This document shows positions 1 to 8,404 of a stretch of DNA of 48,167 bases, piece after piece. A program made the position numbers and the translations under genes. The first letter of the stretch is position 1. Each line of letters starts with the position of its first letter. Below the pieces are notes generated by a model. The model was given only the letters and a program-made list of their open reading frames with translations. It was not told the DNA's origin and searched no databases. This DNA is from Gemmatimonadaceae bacterium (GTDB taxonomy: Bacteria > Gemmatimonadota > Gemmatimonadetes > Gemmatimonadales > Gemmatimonadaceae), in assembly GCA_025928335.1 (NCBI GenBank), contig JAICJQ010000008.1:1-48167 (forward strand), written 5' to 3'.

Positions 1-678
1 CTCGTCGGCGACGATGAGGGTCCGCTCGAACTGCCCGGTGTCGGCCGAGTTGATGCGGAAGTACGTCGACAGCTCGACGGGACAGCGTATACCCTTCGGC
101 ACGTAGACGAACGAGCCGTCGGAGAACACGGCGCTGTTCAACGCGGCGAAGAAGTTGTCGCTGTACGGCACGACCGATCCGAGATACTTCCGGACGAGAT
201 CGGGATGTTCGCGAATCGCTTCGCCGAACGAGCAGAAGATGATGCCGAGCTTCGATAGCTCCTCGCGCATCGTCGTGCCGACCGACACAGAATCGAAAAT
301 CGCGTCGACCGCGACGCCGGCCAGCATTTTCTGCTCGTGCAGCGGAATGCCGAGCTTCTCGTAGGTCGACAGCAGCTCCGGATCGACGTCGTCGAGACTG
401 CCGAGCGGCGTCTTCGTCTTCGGCGCCGAGTAGTAGCTCACCGCCTGATAGTCGATCGGGCCGTACGTCACGTTCGGCCAATGCGGCTCTTTCATCGTCA
501 ACCACCGGCGATACGCTTTCAGCCGCCAGTCGACCATGAACGCCGGCTCGTTCTTCTTCGCCGCGATCGCGCGGACAATGTCCTCGCTCAACCCCGGCGG
601 CAGGGTGTCCGACTCGATGTCGGTCACGAACCCGGCGGGGTATTCTCGAGTAATCAGTGATTCGATCGAACTGCTCAT
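1..678 (-). CDS. sufB: Fe-S cluster assembly scaffold protein SufB (partial)
   Basis: SufB is the scaffold subunit of the SufBCD complex that builds Fe-S clusters in the cytoplasm, fed by SufS/SufU cysteine desulfurase. The first 226 residues are present; the rest lies left of the window. The start is the ATG at 678 (MSSSIESLITREYP). Recognisable family segments are GLSEDIVRAI, EPAFMVDWRLKAYRRW, the PNVTYGPIDYQAVSYYS block, SVSVGTTMREELSKLGIIFC and YVPKGIRCPVELSTYF. SufB proteins are usually about 470-480 residues, so about half is seen. Transcription runs leftward, so sufC/sufD/sufS are expected outside the window (inference). A possible Rrf2-type operator lies upstream at 866-885. Family assignment is firm. 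Confidence 0.96.
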   Translation of the reverse strand, partial: MSSSIESLITREYPAGFVTDIESDTLPPGLSEDIVRAIAAKKNEPAFMVDWRLKAYRRWLTMKEPHWPNVTYGPIDYQAVSYYSAPKTKTPLGSLDDVDPELLSTYEKLGIPLHEQKMLAGVAVDAIFDSVSVGTTMREELSKLGIIFCSFGEAIREHPDLVRKYLGSVVPYSDNFFAALNSAVFSDGSFVYVPKGIRCPVELSTYFRINSADTGQFERTLIVADE

Positions 679-865
679 GACATGCTCCGGTTCAACCCGT
701 CACAATGGGTTCGCCGTCGTTACGAACCAGGTTACGACGAAGGCGCCCTGAGACCGCGAGCGCCGTACCGATAGGCACGGCGCAAGTCTATTTCCACGAA
801 TCGGTTGCGGGCTCCTCACGCCGCGCTCGCCATCGCGCGTTCCGCCGGTACGTCAGGCGGGGTCA

Positions 866-899
866 ACTAAGCAGATAAAATTAGTCGGGTTTCGACCCG
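866..899 (-). promoter_or_regulatory. Candidate sufB operator/promoter patch with adjacent hairpin
   Basis: An AT-rich island in GC-rich surroundings carries ACTAA-N10-TTAGT (866-885), directly followed by a CGGGT-TTCG-ACCCG hairpin (886-899). It is about 190 bp upstream of the sufB start. Short ACT/AGT dyads are typical of Rrf2-family (IscR/SufR-like) sites, but the match is loose and no Rrf2 gene is in the window. The regulator assignment is inference. Confidence 0.3.
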
Positions 900-944
900 G
901 AAGGTAGCCGCCCCGTTTGCCCAGTGCGGCGAAATGCCCCGAAT

Positions 945-999
945 GGGGTCAGACCCCTGGTTACACTGGTTACATGGTTTGTAACCAGGGTCTGACCCC
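945..999. repeat. REP-like palindromic element with duplicated inner motif
   Basis: The left arm (945-965) begins GGGGTCAGACCC and continues into CTGGTTACA. The right arm (980-999) is its reverse complement except for one missing C. The inner motif CTGGTTACA is tandemly duplicated (957-965 and 966-974), leaving a short loop. GGGGTCAGACCCC-type palindromes are known as dispersed REP-like elements, often linked to Y1 (RAYT) transposases in other bacteria. No transposase is in this window. It could also work as a terminator for the gene ending at 1013, although no T-run follows. Confidence 0.75.
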
Positions 1000-1012
1000 A
1001 AGCGGACCGGAA

Positions 1013-1975
1013 TCACGCCAGAAACCGAATCGCGTCGCGAAGCAGGGACTGAGCCAGCTCGACCTTGTACCCGTTCTTCGACAGGGGCTCTGCGTCATAC
1101 ATCGCCCGTTCGGCCAGCGTCGTAACAGTGTCCTCGTCCAGGCCGCCGGAGCTGACGTCCTCCTCGATCGACGAATTCACCCGCCACGGCCTCGGCGCCA
1201 CGCCTCCAAGGACGATCCGAACGTCGCCGTCCGGCCGACGGCACCCGGCAATGCTCACCAGCGCGAAGTCCCAGGCCTCGCGCTGCATCAGTTTCTGATA
1301 GCGCTGCCTCCCCCCAGCCGCCACAGCCGGCAACAGAATCGCCGTCACCACCTCACCCGGTTGCAATACCGTCTCGTGGTCGACTCGCTCCCGCGGCAGG
1401 AGATAGAAATCTTCGATCGCAACCACCCTCTCTCCCTTTGTAGACCGGATTTCGACCTCGGCGTTGAGCGCTGCCAGCGCGACCGCGGGATCCGATGGGT
1501 GAACGATGAAGCATGGGCCGCCGTCCAGGATAGCCAGGTACTGGTTCTCACCGTCGCGGGCTGGACAACTGCTTCCGCCGTTCTTGTAGCAGTCAATTCC
1601 GCGCCTGAAGTACCAGCAACGTGGCCGCTGACAGAGATTTCCGCCGAGTGTCCCCATCTCGCGAAGGGCTGGTGTCGCGACGACCGCACACGCCTGCGCT
1701 AGCACGCCGTACTGCTCGCGAATCAGCGCATGACCCGCCAGCTGCTCGATGCGCGCCGACGCCCCGATGCGGAGGGATCCGTCCTCACGAAGGTCAACGC
1801 TGTCGCTTGCTGGAATTTCACGCAGGTCGACGACAGCATCGGGTGTGTAAAGCCCTTCGTCGATTGAGACGAGCAAATCGGTACCGCCGCCCATGGGCAG
1901 CGTGCGCGGCTCGGCCAGCCGCGCGAGCGCGTCCTCGATCGACGCCGCGCGCTGGTAGACGAATGGTGATGTCAT
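1013..1975 (-). CDS. Molybdenum hydroxylase FAD-binding subunit (PaoB/CoxM-like, with extra Fe-S Cys loop)
   Basis: This is the flavin subunit of a xanthine dehydrogenase/aldehyde oxidoreductase-type enzyme, passing electrons from the 2Fe-2S centres to FAD. I chose the ATG at 1975 (MTSPFVYQRAAS, 320 residues); a longer reading to 2047 adds an unlikely leader. The FAD pyrophosphate motif PMGGGTDLL is at residues 27-35, and TLGGNLCQRPRCWYFR follows at about 109-124. Four cysteines at 115, 120, 129 and 137 match the loop that holds an extra [4Fe-4S] cluster in PaoB/YagS and in 4-hydroxybenzoyl-CoA reductase beta. Its partner subunits are 4 kb away (6107-8861), an unusual split. The substrate cannot be told from sequence; an aldehyde is the best guess. 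Confidence 0.9.
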   Translation of the reverse strand: MTSPFVYQRAASIEDALARLAEPRTLPMGGGTDLLVSIDEGLYTPDAVVDLREIPASDSVDLREDGSLRIGASARIEQLAGHALIREQYGVLAQACAVVATPALREMGTLGGNLCQRPRCWYFRRGIDCYKNGGSSCPARDGENQYLAILDGGPCFIVHPSDPAVALAALNAEVEIRSTKGERVVAIEDFYLLPRERVDHETVLQPGEVVTAILLPAVAAGGRQRYQKLMQREAWDFALVSIAGCRRPDGDVRIVLGGVAPRPWRVNSSIEEDVSSGGLDEDTVTTLAERAMYDAEPLSKNGYKVELAQSLLRDAIRFLA

Positions 1976-2071
1976 CGGCTGTAACCCAACGTGAAGGGTG
2001 CGGCCCGCTGTTCCAAATAAAAAGGCGGAGCCAAACGGCCCCGCCAACCGGAATTCGTCGCTCGCGATGTC

Positions 2072-2284
2072 TTAGCGCTCCTGCTCGGCTCCCGAAGTCG
2101 CGGCCGGCGCGCCGTTGCCGGACCCCTTTCCATGCCACGTTGGGTCGGTCGGGTGCTTATAGGTCTGCTTGTGTACGTAGGTCGCCGTCGCGATGCAGAT
2201 GACCGCGAGCAGAATTATTCCACTGGCGAAGCCCCAGCCGCCGTTCGTGTCGGCGGGGATATAGCGATCGACATGGTTGGCCAT
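2072..2284 (-). CDS. Small single-span membrane protein, unknown function
   Basis: A 70-residue protein starting at the ATG at 2284 (MANHVDRY); a GTG at 2305 would add seven residues. One hydrophobic segment of about 20 residues (ASGIILLAVICIATATYV) is followed by a short basic and polar tail (HKQTYKHPTDPTWHGKG) and a disordered C-terminus rich in Gly, Ala and Ser. No catalytic motif is seen. It precedes the FAD-subunit gene on the same strand (96 bp gap) and is divergent from the Ser/Thr kinase. No clear Shine-Dalgarno is present for either start. Reality of the gene is probable rather than certain. Confidence 0.6.
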   Translation of the reverse strand: MANHVDRYIPADTNGGWGFASGIILLAVICIATATYVHKQTYKHPTDPTWHGKGSGNGAPAATSGAEQER

Positions 2285-2455
2285 GGCGGGAATGTAGCCG
2301 GGCACAGTTCCGACCGGGAGCGGCTTCGAACGAACCCTCCTGCGTTCGCGTTACGTAAGATTTGCATACGATGCGCAACCTTGCCCTGATACTCAGTGTC
2401 TCAAGTGTTGAGCGGGGCCTAATCCGGGTCATCCTGCTGCTTTCGCGCATTTGAC

Positions 2456-4960
2456 GTGACCATTCTTCGAGACGAGCTCCAGCGTACGCTGGGATCTGGC
2501 TACACGATCGAGCGGGAGCTCGGTGGCGGCGGCATGTCCACCGTGTTCGTTGCCCGCGACAACACGCTCGGACGCCTCGTCGTGGTCAAAGTGCTGCCCT
2601 ACGAGCTCGCGGCCACCGTGTCCGTCGATCGCTTCAAGCGGGAGATCATGCTCTCGGCGGCGCTCCAGCATCCGCACATCGTGCCCGTGCTGAGCTCCGG
2701 AGAAACGACCCCGAACGACGGCGACGGCACTACCCGGCTGCCGTTTTTCATCATGCCTTTCGTCGAAGGCGAGTCGGTCCGCGCCCGACTAGCGCGCGGT
2801 CCGCTCTCCGTGCGCGAAGCCGTCAGCATTCTCAAGGACGTTTCGCGCGCACTCGCCTACGCCCACGGTCGCGGCGTGATCCACCGGGATATCAAACCGG
2901 ACAACATCCTGCTCTCGGGCGGATCGGCGACAGTCACCGATTTCGGCGTGGCGAAGGCTTTGTCCGCCTCGCGAGAAGGGAAGCAGCAGACGTCGACGCG
3001 GACCGGCACCATCACGCTGGTAGGGACCTCGATCGGGACACCTGCCTACATGGCACCCGAGCAGGCGGCGGGCGACCCATCGACGGACCACCGCGCTGAC
3101 CTCTATGCGCTCGGGATAGTTGGGTATGAAATGCTGGTCGGCACGCCGCCGTTTCATGGCCGCGCTCCGCAGCAACTCCTCGCCGCGCAGCTCACCGAAG
3201 CACCGCCACAAATCGCTTCACGCCGGTACGACGTCCCGGAAGCGCTCGCGGCGCTCATCATGCGTCTCCTCGAGAAAGAGCCGGCGAAGCGTCCGAAAAC
3301 CGCGGCCGAAGTGACGCGCTTACTCGAGGACCCGGCCGTTGTTAGCGGGACCTTTGTCTCCGCTCCGCCGGTCAAGACGGCCAAGCCGAAGCGCGTGCTG
3401 TGGGCGTTCGCCGGCGCGGGAATTCTCGCGTCGGTCGCGGCGGGCGGTGCGTGGTTCTCGAATCGGCATGTACAACCGTCGGCGTCCGCTCCGTCTGCCG
3501 CGTCCGCGGTAACGAGTCGCTCGATCGCCGTGATTCCGCTTGTCAACATCAGCCGAGATACCAGCGACGCGTATTTTGCGGCCGGCATGACGGCCGAGCT
3601 GACGAACGCGCTGAGTCGCATTCCCGGCGTGCGTGTCGCGGCCGGCAATGAGAGCACTCCGCGCGAACAGGCGGCGAGCCCGGTCGATCTGGGAAAAGCG
3701 CTCGGCGTGAACATGGTGCTTGTCGGCACGGTGCAGCGCGATGGGGGGCGGACCCGCGTCACCGCACGCCTCGTGAACACCGCCGACGGATTCACCATCT
3801 GGTCGGACATGTTCGAGCGTGAATCAAAAGACGTCTTCAAGATGCAGGACGAGATCTCGTCGGCGATCGTCGCGGCGATCTCGCCCGAGCTCTCGGCCAA
3901 CGGCGGAGCGGGGAGCACTCCAGCTGCAGCGCCGAGAGACACGCTGGCCACGAGCGCCGCGGCATCGGCCGTCCCGCGCGGCACGGCCGATCTCCAGGCG
4001 TATGATCTGTACCTTCGTGGCCGCTTCTTCTTCGACAAGCGCGGGGAGACATCCCTTCGCCGCGCGCTCGACTACTTCGAGCAGGCGGCGAAGAAGGACA
4101 CGGCGTTCGCCCGTCCGTACGCGGGGATCGCAAACGTCTACGCGTTGCTGCCGCTCTACGCCAACGTTCGCGCCGACTCGGTGATGCCGCTCGCGCTCGC
4201 GGCGATCAATCGCGCGGTGTCGCTCGACAGCACGCTGTCCGAGGCATTTGCGTCGCGGGGCGCGCTGCTCCAGGCCAACTGGCAGTGGGCCGAAGCCGAA
4301 CGCGACTACGAGCGTTCGCTCCGCCTCGATCCCAACTCGGCGCAGGCGCATCAGTGGTACGGGGAGCTTCTGCTGATCGACGGCCGCGCCTCGCTCGCGC
4401 AAACGCAGCTCAAGCGGGCCACCGAGCTCGACCCACTCTCGCCGATCATCTTCGGATCGTACGGTCTCGCGCTGGCCGCGGCTCGCCAATCGGATGCCGC
4501 CGTCGCGGCGGCTCGTCGCGCGGTGGAGCTGGACTCCACGCTGCTCGTGAGCCGCTTCATGCTCGGTACGGTTTACCTGCAGGCCAACCGCGTGCCCGAG
4601 GCCGTGCGCGAGCTCGAAATGGCCGCGCGTCTCGACGACACATCGGTGCCGACAATGGGACTTCTCGGCTACGCCTACGCCAAGTCGGGAAAAACGGGCC
4701 AGGCGACCGATATCGCGCGCGAGCTCGAGGCATCGATCGGCAAGAAAGCCGGGGCCGCGGCCGCCGCGGCGCGCGTGTACCTGGGCCTCGGCGACAAAAG
4801 CCGCGCGCTCACCCTGCTCGAGCGCGCGGCAACGATTCACGATCCCTTCTTCTCGAGCGAATCGATGCTGGAGGGCTTCGTCGATCCCATCCGCGCCGAT
4901 CCTCGCTTCGATGCGCTGGTGTCGCGCGTCGGATTGAGCAAGCGGCTCCTCAATCACTGA
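2456..4960 (+). CDS. Transmembrane Ser/Thr protein kinase with sensor domain and TPR tail
   Basis: 834 residues from a GTG start. The kinase domain (about 15-290) has the P-loop LGGGGMSTVFVARD (22-35), the lysine K45, the HRDIKPDN catalytic loop (143-150), DFG at 162-164 and GTPAYMAPE (194-202). One membrane span follows at about 314-334. The extracytoplasmic part begins with a TolB/CadC-associated type domain (SIAVIPLVNIS, ALGVNMVLVGTVQRDG, DGFTIWSD; about 356-480) and then several TPR units (about 500-834) with many Ala, Asp and Arg. This layout is characteristic of the large kinase families of Gemmatimonadota and Acidobacteriota. It probably senses a periplasmic state and phosphorylates cytoplasmic targets; neither can be named. 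Confidence 0.93.
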   Translation: MTILRDELQRTLGSGYTIERELGGGGMSTVFVARDNTLGRLVVVKVLPYELAATVSVDRFKREIMLSAALQHPHIVPVLSSGETTPNDGDGTTRLPFFIMPFVEGESVRARLARGPLSVREAVSILKDVSRALAYAHGRGVIHRDIKPDNILLSGGSATVTDFGVAKALSASREGKQQTSTRTGTITLVGTSIGTPAYMAPEQAAGDPSTDHRADLYALGIVGYEMLVGTPPFHGRAPQQLLAAQLTEAPPQIASRRYDVPEALAALIMRLLEKEPAKRPKTAAEVTRLLEDPAVVSGTFVSAPPVKTAKPKRVLWAFAGAGILASVAAGGAWFSNRHVQPSASAPSAASAVTSRSIAVIPLVNISRDTSDAYFAAGMTAELTNALSRIPGVRVAAGNESTPREQAASPVDLGKALGVNMVLVGTVQRDGGRTRVTARLVNTADGFTIWSDMFERESKDVFKMQDEISSAIVAAISPELSANGGAGSTPAAAPRDTLATSAAASAVPRGTADLQAYDLYLRGRFFFDKRGETSLRRALDYFEQAAKKDTAFARPYAGIANVYALLPLYANVRADSVMPLALAAINRAVSLDSTLSEAFASRGALLQANWQWAEAERDYERSLRLDPNSAQAHQWYGELLLIDGRASLAQTQLKRATELDPLSPIIFGSYGLALAAARQSDAAVAAARRAVELDSTLLVSRFMLGTVYLQANRVPEAVRELEMAARLDDTSVPTMGLLGYAYAKSGKTGQATDIARELEASIGKKAGAAAAAARVYLGLGDKSRALTLLERAATIHDPFFSSESMLEGFVDPIRADPRFDALVSRVGLSKRLLNH

Positions 4961-5000
4961 CCTGTGCGACGGGCCCTGGAATTGGATCTCTCGGGGCGGT

Positions 5001-5016
5001 GACTCGGCGACTCGGC
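5001..5016. repeat. Octamer tandem repeat, 2 copies
   Basis: Two head-to-tail copies of GACTCGGC (GCGACTCG in another phase) lie in the gap between the kinase and the M23 gene. The same octamer recurs inverted at 5177-5208 and as a nine-copy array at 37839-37910. Confidence 0.7.
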
Positions 5017-5054
5017 GTCCGCAACCTTCAGTCGATCGACTCGTCAATCGTTTG

Positions 5055-5741
5055 ATGCGGTCTACCTCCCGACTCTGGCTCTCAGCGCTCCTCGCGAGCA
5101 CCGCCTGCGCGCGCCCGGTGCTGTACTATCCAGAGCCGTTAACCGCCGAGCCTAAGCCGGCCGAACCAAAGCCCGCCGAGTCGCCGAGTCGCCGAGTTGC
5201 CGAGTCGCCGAGAGCGCCGCTCATGACCGTCTCGGGCTACCTGCCGCCCAGCGCATCGGCGGACATGGAGTATCTCCGATCGCGCCAGCTCATTGTCCCG
5301 GTGGCCGGCGCGGACATGACGCGCGTCGAGGATTCGTTCAACGAGCCGCGCGAAGGCGCCCGTGTCCACCGCGCCATCGACATCCTCGCTCCGCGCGGCA
5401 CGCCCATTCTCGCCGCCGACGACGGACGCATCATGCGCATGACGACGAGCACCTTGGGCGGCATCTCGATGTACACGGTCGATCCCGATCAGCGGATCGT
5501 GTACTACTACGCTCATATGGATCACTATAACGACGCGATGACACCGGGCAGAACGATCGCGAAGGGCGACACGCTCGGCTTCGTCGGCACAACGGGTAAC
5601 GCGCCGAAGAACATGCCGCATCTCCACTTCCAGGTGATGCGCTGGCCCGCCGACGGAAAATATTGGAATGGCGAGCCGATCGATCCGTTCGATCTGCTCG
5701 GCGGTCACGCTCAAGCTGCGGCGTCGACGCCCCGGCGATGA
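5055..5741 (+). CDS. M23-family (LytM) peptidase lipoprotein
   Basis: 228 residues. The ATG at 5055 is used; a TTG sits one codon upstream. A hydrophobic signal ends in LASTAC with Cys18 as a possible lipidation site, so the protein is probably attached to the envelope. A low-complexity linker (about 30-55, PAEPKPAEPKP then [11 protein letters not shown]) is partly encoded by an octamer DNA repeat. The LytM domain has H105 and D109 (HRAID), H154 (YYAHMDHY) and H189/H191 (MPHLHF), the full set expected for an active zinc metallopeptidase. Family members cut peptidoglycan cross-links or activate amidases. It lies 94 bp after the kinase gene and 15 bp before yhbY. Confidence 0.93.
   Translation: MRSTSRLWLSALLASTACARPVLYYPEPLTAEPKPAEPKPAESPSRRVAESPRAPLMTVSGYLPPSASADMEYLRSRQLIVPVAGADMTRVEDSFNEPREGARVHRAIDILAPRGTPILAADDGRIMRMTTSTLGGISMYTVDPDQRIVYYYAHMDHYNDAMTPGRTIAKGDTLGFVGTTGNAPKNMPHLHFQVMRWPADGKYWNGEPIDPFDLLGGHAQAAASTPRR
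5177..5208. repeat. Octamer tandem repeat inside the M23 peptidase gene, 4 copies
   Basis: Units are CGAGTCGC, CGAGTCGC, CGAGTTGC and CGAGTCGC, the reverse complement of the octamers at 5001 and 37839. Eight is not a multiple of three, so three units code for eight residues; here they make the ESPSRRVAE part of the linker without breaking the frame. Confidence 0.8.
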
Positions 5742-5756
5742 CCCTGCTATTCTTGG

Positions 5757-6068
5757 ATGATGCGGCTATCGTCCAAGGAACGCGCCACCCTTCGCGCTGA
5801 AGCGCACCGACTGACAGCAACCGTTCACGTCGGCCACCACGGTGTCACCGATGCGGTCCGCCAGTCGCTCGACGATGATCTGCGGACGCACGAGCTGGTG
5901 AAGATCCAGTTCACCAAGACCGCTGACGTCACGGTCAAGGACGCGGCGAACGATCTGGCGAAGGCGATCGGAGCGGATGTCGTCCAGGTGATCGGGCGGA
6001 CGGCGACTCTGTTTCGGGAGAATCCAGAGCTCGAGAAGAAAGAGGCTTCGCCGCCGTGGAGACGCTAG
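5757..6068 (+). CDS. yhbY: YhbY/CRM-domain RNA-binding protein (ribosome assembly)
   Basis: 103 residues, close to the usual length of about 97. The CRM fold is recognisable from LSSKERATLRAEAHRL, the RNA-contact loop GHHG at residues 26-29, ELVKIQFTK and the end IGRTATLFREN. E. coli YhbY binds pre-50S ribosomal particles, so this protein likely acts in large-subunit assembly. Two ATG codons are adjacent (5757 and 5760); either may be used. It follows the M23 gene by 15 bp on the same strand and is convergent with the molybdenum hydroxylase genes. Confidence 0.95.
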   Translation: MMRLSSKERATLRAEAHRLTATVHVGHHGVTDAVRQSLDDDLRTHELVKIQFTKTADVTVKDAANDLAKAIGADVVQVIGRTATLFRENPELEKKEASPPWRR

Positions 6069-6106
6069 CCCCTCCGGCGCTCGTCCGCGACCTCTGCGTC
6101 TCTGCG

Positions 6107-8404
6107 TTATGCGATTGAGCCCCCGCGCACCGAACCCAAAACTCTCCACGGCGTCATCGGAATCTCCGCGACCTCGACTCCCAGAGCATCAGCCACGGCG
6201 TTTGCGATCGCCGGCGCCGTGGCGATGATCGGCGGCTCGGCCACGCCCTTCACGCCGGTGTGATTTGCCACCGTATCCGGAATGTCGACGAAGAACGCGT
6301 CGATCTCCGGCACGTCCCCAATCGTCGGAATCTTGTAGTCGTGCATCGTCGGGTTGAGGGGCACGCCCGTGCGCGAATCCAGAATGCGTTCCTCGAACAA
6401 TGCGTATCCGAGCCCTTGAATGATCCCGCCCTCGAGCTGACTTTCGGCGAGCGTGGGATTCACGATGCGACCGGAGTCATGCGCCGAGACCACTCGTAGC
6501 ACGCGCACTCGTCCGGTCTCGACATCGACTTCCACCTCGGCGAACTGTGCCCCGAACGCCGAGAGCGCGGTCTTTTCCGGATTCGGCCCGCGGCTGCCCT
6601 GGCCGATGATCATGACGTCGCCGAGCTTCTCGCAGACCTCGCGGAAAAGCAGGCATCTGTCGCTCGACTTGGCGTGAATCTCACTGTCGCGCGACTCGAG
6701 TTCGTTCGGTTCAGTATCGAGCATTCCCGCGGCCGCCTCGAACAATGCGTCGCGCGCTTCTTCCGCGGCCACGCGCACCGCCGGCCCGACCGACGCCGTC
6801 GTGATCGATCCCCACGAATTCGACGCGAACGGCAGACGTTCCGTATCGCCGAGCACCGTGCGCACATCGTCGAGCTTGGCGCCGAGCACCTCCGCCGCGA
6901 CCTGCGCGAGCACCGTACGCGCGCCGGTCCCGAGATCCTGCGCCCCCGTTAGCACTTCGATGCTTCCGTCGCCATTGATCCTGACGGTCGCGTAGGCCGG
7001 GGGGCCACCGCCCGCGCCCCACGCGAGGGACGCCATTCCCACGCCGCGCCGCACGCGCGCGCTCGTGTCGCGCTTCCGCGACCGCGCGCGCGACCATCCA
7101 AAGCGCTCGGCGCCGAGTCGGTAGCACTCGTCGAGATGCTTGGCGGAGTAGCGGCGGTTCTTGTCCTGATCGTGATCGGCATAGTTCCGACGACGCAATT
7201 CGAGCGGGTCCATCTCCAACTCGTGCGCCAGGACGTCCATCGCCGACTCCAGGCCGAACGCCCCTTCGACGTTGCCCGGCGCGCGAAAGGACGCCATCGG
7301 CGCGGTGTTCGTGAAGACGAAGGTCTCCGACGTGCGTACGTTGGCGCAGCGATACATCTCGGAGTACATGCGCGCCGGACTCGACAACCATCCACCGATT
7401 CCGAGTGGAATAGTTGCATCGAGCGAGATCGCGGTGAGCGTTCCGTCCCGTCGCGCGCCGAGCGTGACACGCTGCACGGTCGCGGTTCGGTTGCCCGCGT
7501 CCGTCTGCTCGCCCTCGCGATCGAAAATGCAGCGCACGGGCCGACGAAGCTTGCGCGAAAGCGCGACCGCCGTGTATGCCGCGAGCGACGCTCCGTTCTT
7601 CGCGCCAAACCCGCCGCCCATGTAGTTCTTCACGACGCGCACTGACGACAGCGGCAGCTCGAACGCCTCGGCGAGATCTGAGCGGGTGTTGAAGATGCCT
7701 TGCGTCGATTCCCAGACCGTCACGCGATCTCCGCTCCACGCGGCCACCGCGCCGTGCGGCTCGAGGGCGGTGTGGAGCGCGACCGGCGTTCGGTACTCGC
7801 GCGTGATGGTGACCTCCGCGTCGCGAAGTCCTGCCGCGATGTCGCCGCGGCTCGCGACACGAGGCGATGCGCGATGCAGGTTGCCGTGCGGCTTGACGCG
7901 AGGCGCGTCCGGTGCCAGCGCCGACGCGGCGTCGAGCACGTGGGGCAGACGTTCGATCGCAGGGTGAATCGCTCGGACCGCGCGCTCGGCTATCTCCTGC
8001 GTGTCGGCGCAGATCGCGGCGATCGGTTGATATACATAATGGATCGTCCGGTCGAACACCTGGATGCCGTCCAGCTTGATTCCCGGGACGTCGTCCATCG
8101 TGATCGCCCCGCGCACCCCGGGCATCGCCAGCGCCGGCGCGAGGTCAAGACTCTGCATCTTGCCCGCCGCGACGCTCGCCCGCGCCAGCGCGACGTACAG
8201 CATTCCGGGGAGCTGGACGTCCGCGGTGTACTCCGCCTCACCGGTCACCTTCTCGAGCGCGTCCATGCGCTTGTCGCGCCGCCCGACGATGTGCAGCGAC
8301 GCGTCGACGCCCCACGGCTCGGGCTCGCGCGTCGGCAGCTCGACGACCTTCGTCTCTTCGCGCCCCTCGACCTCGACTTTGGTCGTCACGAAACGCTTAG
8401 CCAT
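6107..8404 (-). CDS. Molybdenum hydroxylase, molybdopterin-binding catalytic subunit (PaoC/XdhA-like)
   Basis: 765 residues, the large subunit that carries the molybdenum cofactor and oxidises the substrate with water as oxygen source. The aldehyde oxidase/xanthine dehydrogenase domain a/b hammerhead is at about 40-150 (LEKVTGEAEYTADVQLPGMLY). MoCo-binding blocks follow: GGGFGAKNG, FRAPGN, QDLGTGA and the C-terminal GVAEPPIIA, in which E723 corresponds to the catalytic glutamate. The start overlaps the end of the 2Fe-2S gene by 8 bp (ATGGCTAA), so the two are translationally coupled. No Tat signal is seen on either subunit, suggesting a cytoplasmic enzyme, unlike E. coli PaoABC. The FAD subunit is encoded apart, at 1013-1975. 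Confidence 0.95.
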   Translation of the reverse strand: MAKRFVTTKVEVEGREETKVVELPTREPEPWGVDASLHIVGRRDKRMDALEKVTGEAEYTADVQLPGMLYVALARASVAAGKMQSLDLAPALAMPGVRGAITMDDVPGIKLDGIQVFDRTIHYVYQPIAAICADTQEIAERAVRAIHPAIERLPHVLDAASALAPDAPRVKPHGNLHRASPRVASRGDIAAGLRDAEVTITREYRTPVALHTALEPHGAVAAWSGDRVTVWESTQGIFNTRSDLAEAFELPLSSVRVVKNYMGGGFGAKNGASLAAYTAVALSRKLRRPVRCIFDREGEQTDAGNRTATVQRVTLGARRDGTLTAISLDATIPLGIGGWLSSPARMYSEMYRCANVRTSETFVFTNTAPMASFRAPGNVEGAFGLESAMDVLAHELEMDPLELRRRNYADHDQDKNRRYSAKHLDECYRLGAERFGWSRARSRKRDTSARVRRGVGMASLAWGAGGGPPAYATVRINGDGSIEVLTGAQDLGTGARTVLAQVAAEVLGAKLDDVRTVLGDTERLPFASNSWGSITTASVGPAVRVAAEEARDALFEAAAGMLDTEPNELESRDSEIHAKSSDRCLLFREVCEKLGDVMIIGQGSRGPNPEKTALSAFGAQFAEVEVDVETGRVRVLRVVSAHDSGRIVNPTLAESQLEGGIIQGLGYALFEERILDSRTGVPLNPTMHDYKIPTIGDVPEIDAFFVDIPDTVANHTGVKGVAEPPIIATAPAIANAVADALGVEVAEIPMTPWRVLGSVRGGSIA

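Larger units (their letters stand above)
679..1012. other. 334-bp intergenic region upstream of sufB
   Basis: No convincing gene is seen on either strand. The stretch holds an AT-rich patch with a short inverted repeat plus tetraloop hairpin (866-899) and a long REP-like palindrome (945-999), both listed separately. It must contain the sufB promoter, and it is also the 3' region of the FAD-subunit gene that ends at 1013. Confidence 0.6.

Noticed and set aside
3824-5101. Long open frame on the minus strand opposite the Ser/Thr kinase
   Set aside because: It is the complement of clear kinase/TPR coding sequence; its Arg-rich product matches no family. High GC keeps such shadow frames open.
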